Part shown: one piece after another, positions 13,483-13,917 of the stretch | Position numbering within the stretch: position 1 is the first letter of the stretch | Layout of the letters: each line of letters begins with the position of its first letter | Source of the DNA: Ruminococcaceae bacterium UBA5905 | GTDB taxonomy: Bacteria > Bacillota > Clostridia > Oscillospirales > Acutalibacteraceae | Direction: 5' to 3' | DNA length: 13,917 bases | Assembly: GCA_002431285.1 (NCBI GenBank) | Contig: DJEF01000033.1 | Location: 5,747-19,663, forward strand | Program-made: the position numbers and the translations under genes | The notes under the pieces: generated by a model | What the model saw: the letters and a program-made list of their open reading frames with translations, nothing else | Database searches by the model: none | What the model was told of the DNA's origin: nothing

Positions 13483-13511
13483 AGTATTTCCCGTTGCGGG
13501 GCGCCGTATGC
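13483..13511 (-). promoter_or_regulatory. Forespore-type (sigma F/G-like) promoter candidate
   Basis: Read on the minus strand, GCATA (complement of 13507-13511) is followed after 15 bases by GGAAATACT (complement of 13483-13491). This matches the Bacillus sigma-F pattern GYATA ... GGNNANANT at every defined position, with spacing within one base of usual. The transcript would start about 15 bases before the ATG of the helical-protein gene, giving a very short leader that still includes the ribosome binding site. Confidence 0.4.
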
Positions 13512-13820
13512 AGAAAAGTAGGGTGCACGGTATAAAAAAGCACCGACGCTTTACGCGGGCGAGCAGACACAAGCGGCCGCGAAGGTCGACCGTGTGCCCG
13601 AACCGTATGATTCGGGGCAGTGTGGCTGCGTCCGGCGCTTTCATGACGAAAAGCTCCGCGCATTTGAACCGGAATTTTCGGTAAACGGCACGGTTTTGCG
13701 GCGCGGCGGCCCGATCGGGGAATGCAGCGCATACGGAGCGGAGAACGGCAAAGCCGGTACGTCTATGGATCGACCGAAAACCCGATCGTTCCCCGATGAC
13801 CCCGATCCACAAGAAAAGAC

Positions 13821-13849
13821 TGGATTTTTTTGCGGTTTTCCAGTACAAT
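13821..13849 (+). promoter_or_regulatory. Promoter candidate for polA
   Basis: A good -10 box TACAAT (13844-13849) is preceded at 17 bases by TGGATT (13821-13826), a poor -35 box with three matches, and by a T-rich stretch (13825-13831). The predicted start near 13856 leaves a leader of about 30 bases before the ATG at 13886. Confidence 0.45.
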
Positions 13850-13885
13850 AGAAAACAGGAATCCATGCCAAAGGAGAGGAAACAG

Positions 13886-13917
13886 ATGAATCTGCTGGTC
13901 ATCGACGGCAACAGCAT
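13886..13917 (+). CDS. polA: DNA polymerase I, first codons (3' end outside window)
   Basis: Only ten full codons are present, reading MNLLVIDGNS. This is the characteristic start of the 5'-3' exonuclease domain of clostridial DNA polymerase I, where Asp7 of IDGNS is a metal-binding residue. The ATG follows AAAGGAGAGG (13870-13879) at a normal distance. PolA fills gaps and removes primers in replication and repair. The alternative is a stand-alone 5'-3' exonuclease with the same N-terminus; the window ends too early to tell. Confidence 0.7.
   Translation, partial: MNLLVIDGNS

Larger units (their letters stand above)
13476..13885. other. Intergenic region between the minus-strand gene and polA
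   Basis: No gene is supported in these 410 bases: open frames exist on both strands but lack start signals and plausible protein sequence. The stretch is rich in self-complementary patches: CCCGAA/TTCGGG (13597-13602 and 13611-13616), palindrome CCCGATCGGG (13710-13719), and further CCCGAT copies at 13781, 13792 and 13801. ATCGGGGAA (13714-13722) is repeated inverted as TTCCCCGAT (13789-13797). It holds the two divergent promoters at its ends. Confidence 0.5.

Noticed and set aside
13640..13700. tRNA-like T-loop sequence GGTTCAAAT on the minus strand
   Set aside because: Flanking bases do not form a T-stem and no acceptor, D or anticodon arms can be built.
13462..13917. Upstream extension of the minus-strand helical protein to the window edge
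   Set aside because: The frame is open but the translation is not protein-like and a proper ribosome binding site supports the start at 13461.

Overview
The window looks like chromosomal DNA from a GC-rich, endospore-lineage member of the Clostridia (Bacillota), most likely an Oscillospiraceae/Ruminococcaceae-type gut anaerobe. The grounds are strong AGGAGG-type ribosome binding sites, GTG and ATG starts, Bacillota-type protein versions (an EndoA-like MazF, a clostridial PolA N-terminus, a DUF6106-like fragment), G-tract hairpin terminators, and very GC-rich coding DNA with AT-rich gaps. The genus is inference only. No rRNA, tRNA, CRISPR array or insertion sequence was seen.

Layout. (1) 1-342: 3' end of a DUF6106-like gene, followed by a hairpin terminator. 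(2) 414-2467: bifunctional NAD(P)HX repair enzyme and a small lipoprotein, probably co-transcribed and closed by a terminator at 2629-2668. (3) 2777-3154: a lone MazF-type mRNA interferase with no visible antitoxin, ending in a strong terminator. (4) 3285-9870: a four-gene same-strand run from a good sigma-A promoter: P2A calcium ATPase, YifB/ComM-like AAA+ protein, UvrC, and a shikimate-kinase-family protein. (5) 9968-10549: a zinc amidase without signal peptide, whose ribosome binding site lies inside a long hairpin. (6) 10744-12853: a small accessory-looking module with a divergent XRE regulator, an AT-rich control region, a secreted and membrane-anchored surface protein of mosaic base composition, and a 52-residue protein encoded right behind it. 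(7) 13027-13461 (minus): a helical, ferritin-like-looking protein with a forespore-type promoter candidate. (8) 13886-end: the first codons of polA.

How the parts relate. Most of the window is housekeeping: metabolite repair, calcium export, nucleotide excision repair, aromatic precursor synthesis and replication/repair. The order NAD(P)HX repair enzyme, LolA-like lipoprotein, MazF recalls the Bacillota neighbourhood in which alanine racemase and the MazE antitoxin sit between the lipoprotein and MazF; here those two are absent from the gap.

The part most worth attention is 10744-12853. A regulator and a surface protein face each other across a 132-bp AT-rich gap that carries an 8-bp motif at three places around the two promoters. 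The surface protein has an AT-rich N-terminal half and a GC-rich C-terminal half. No frankly new system can be claimed from sequence alone.
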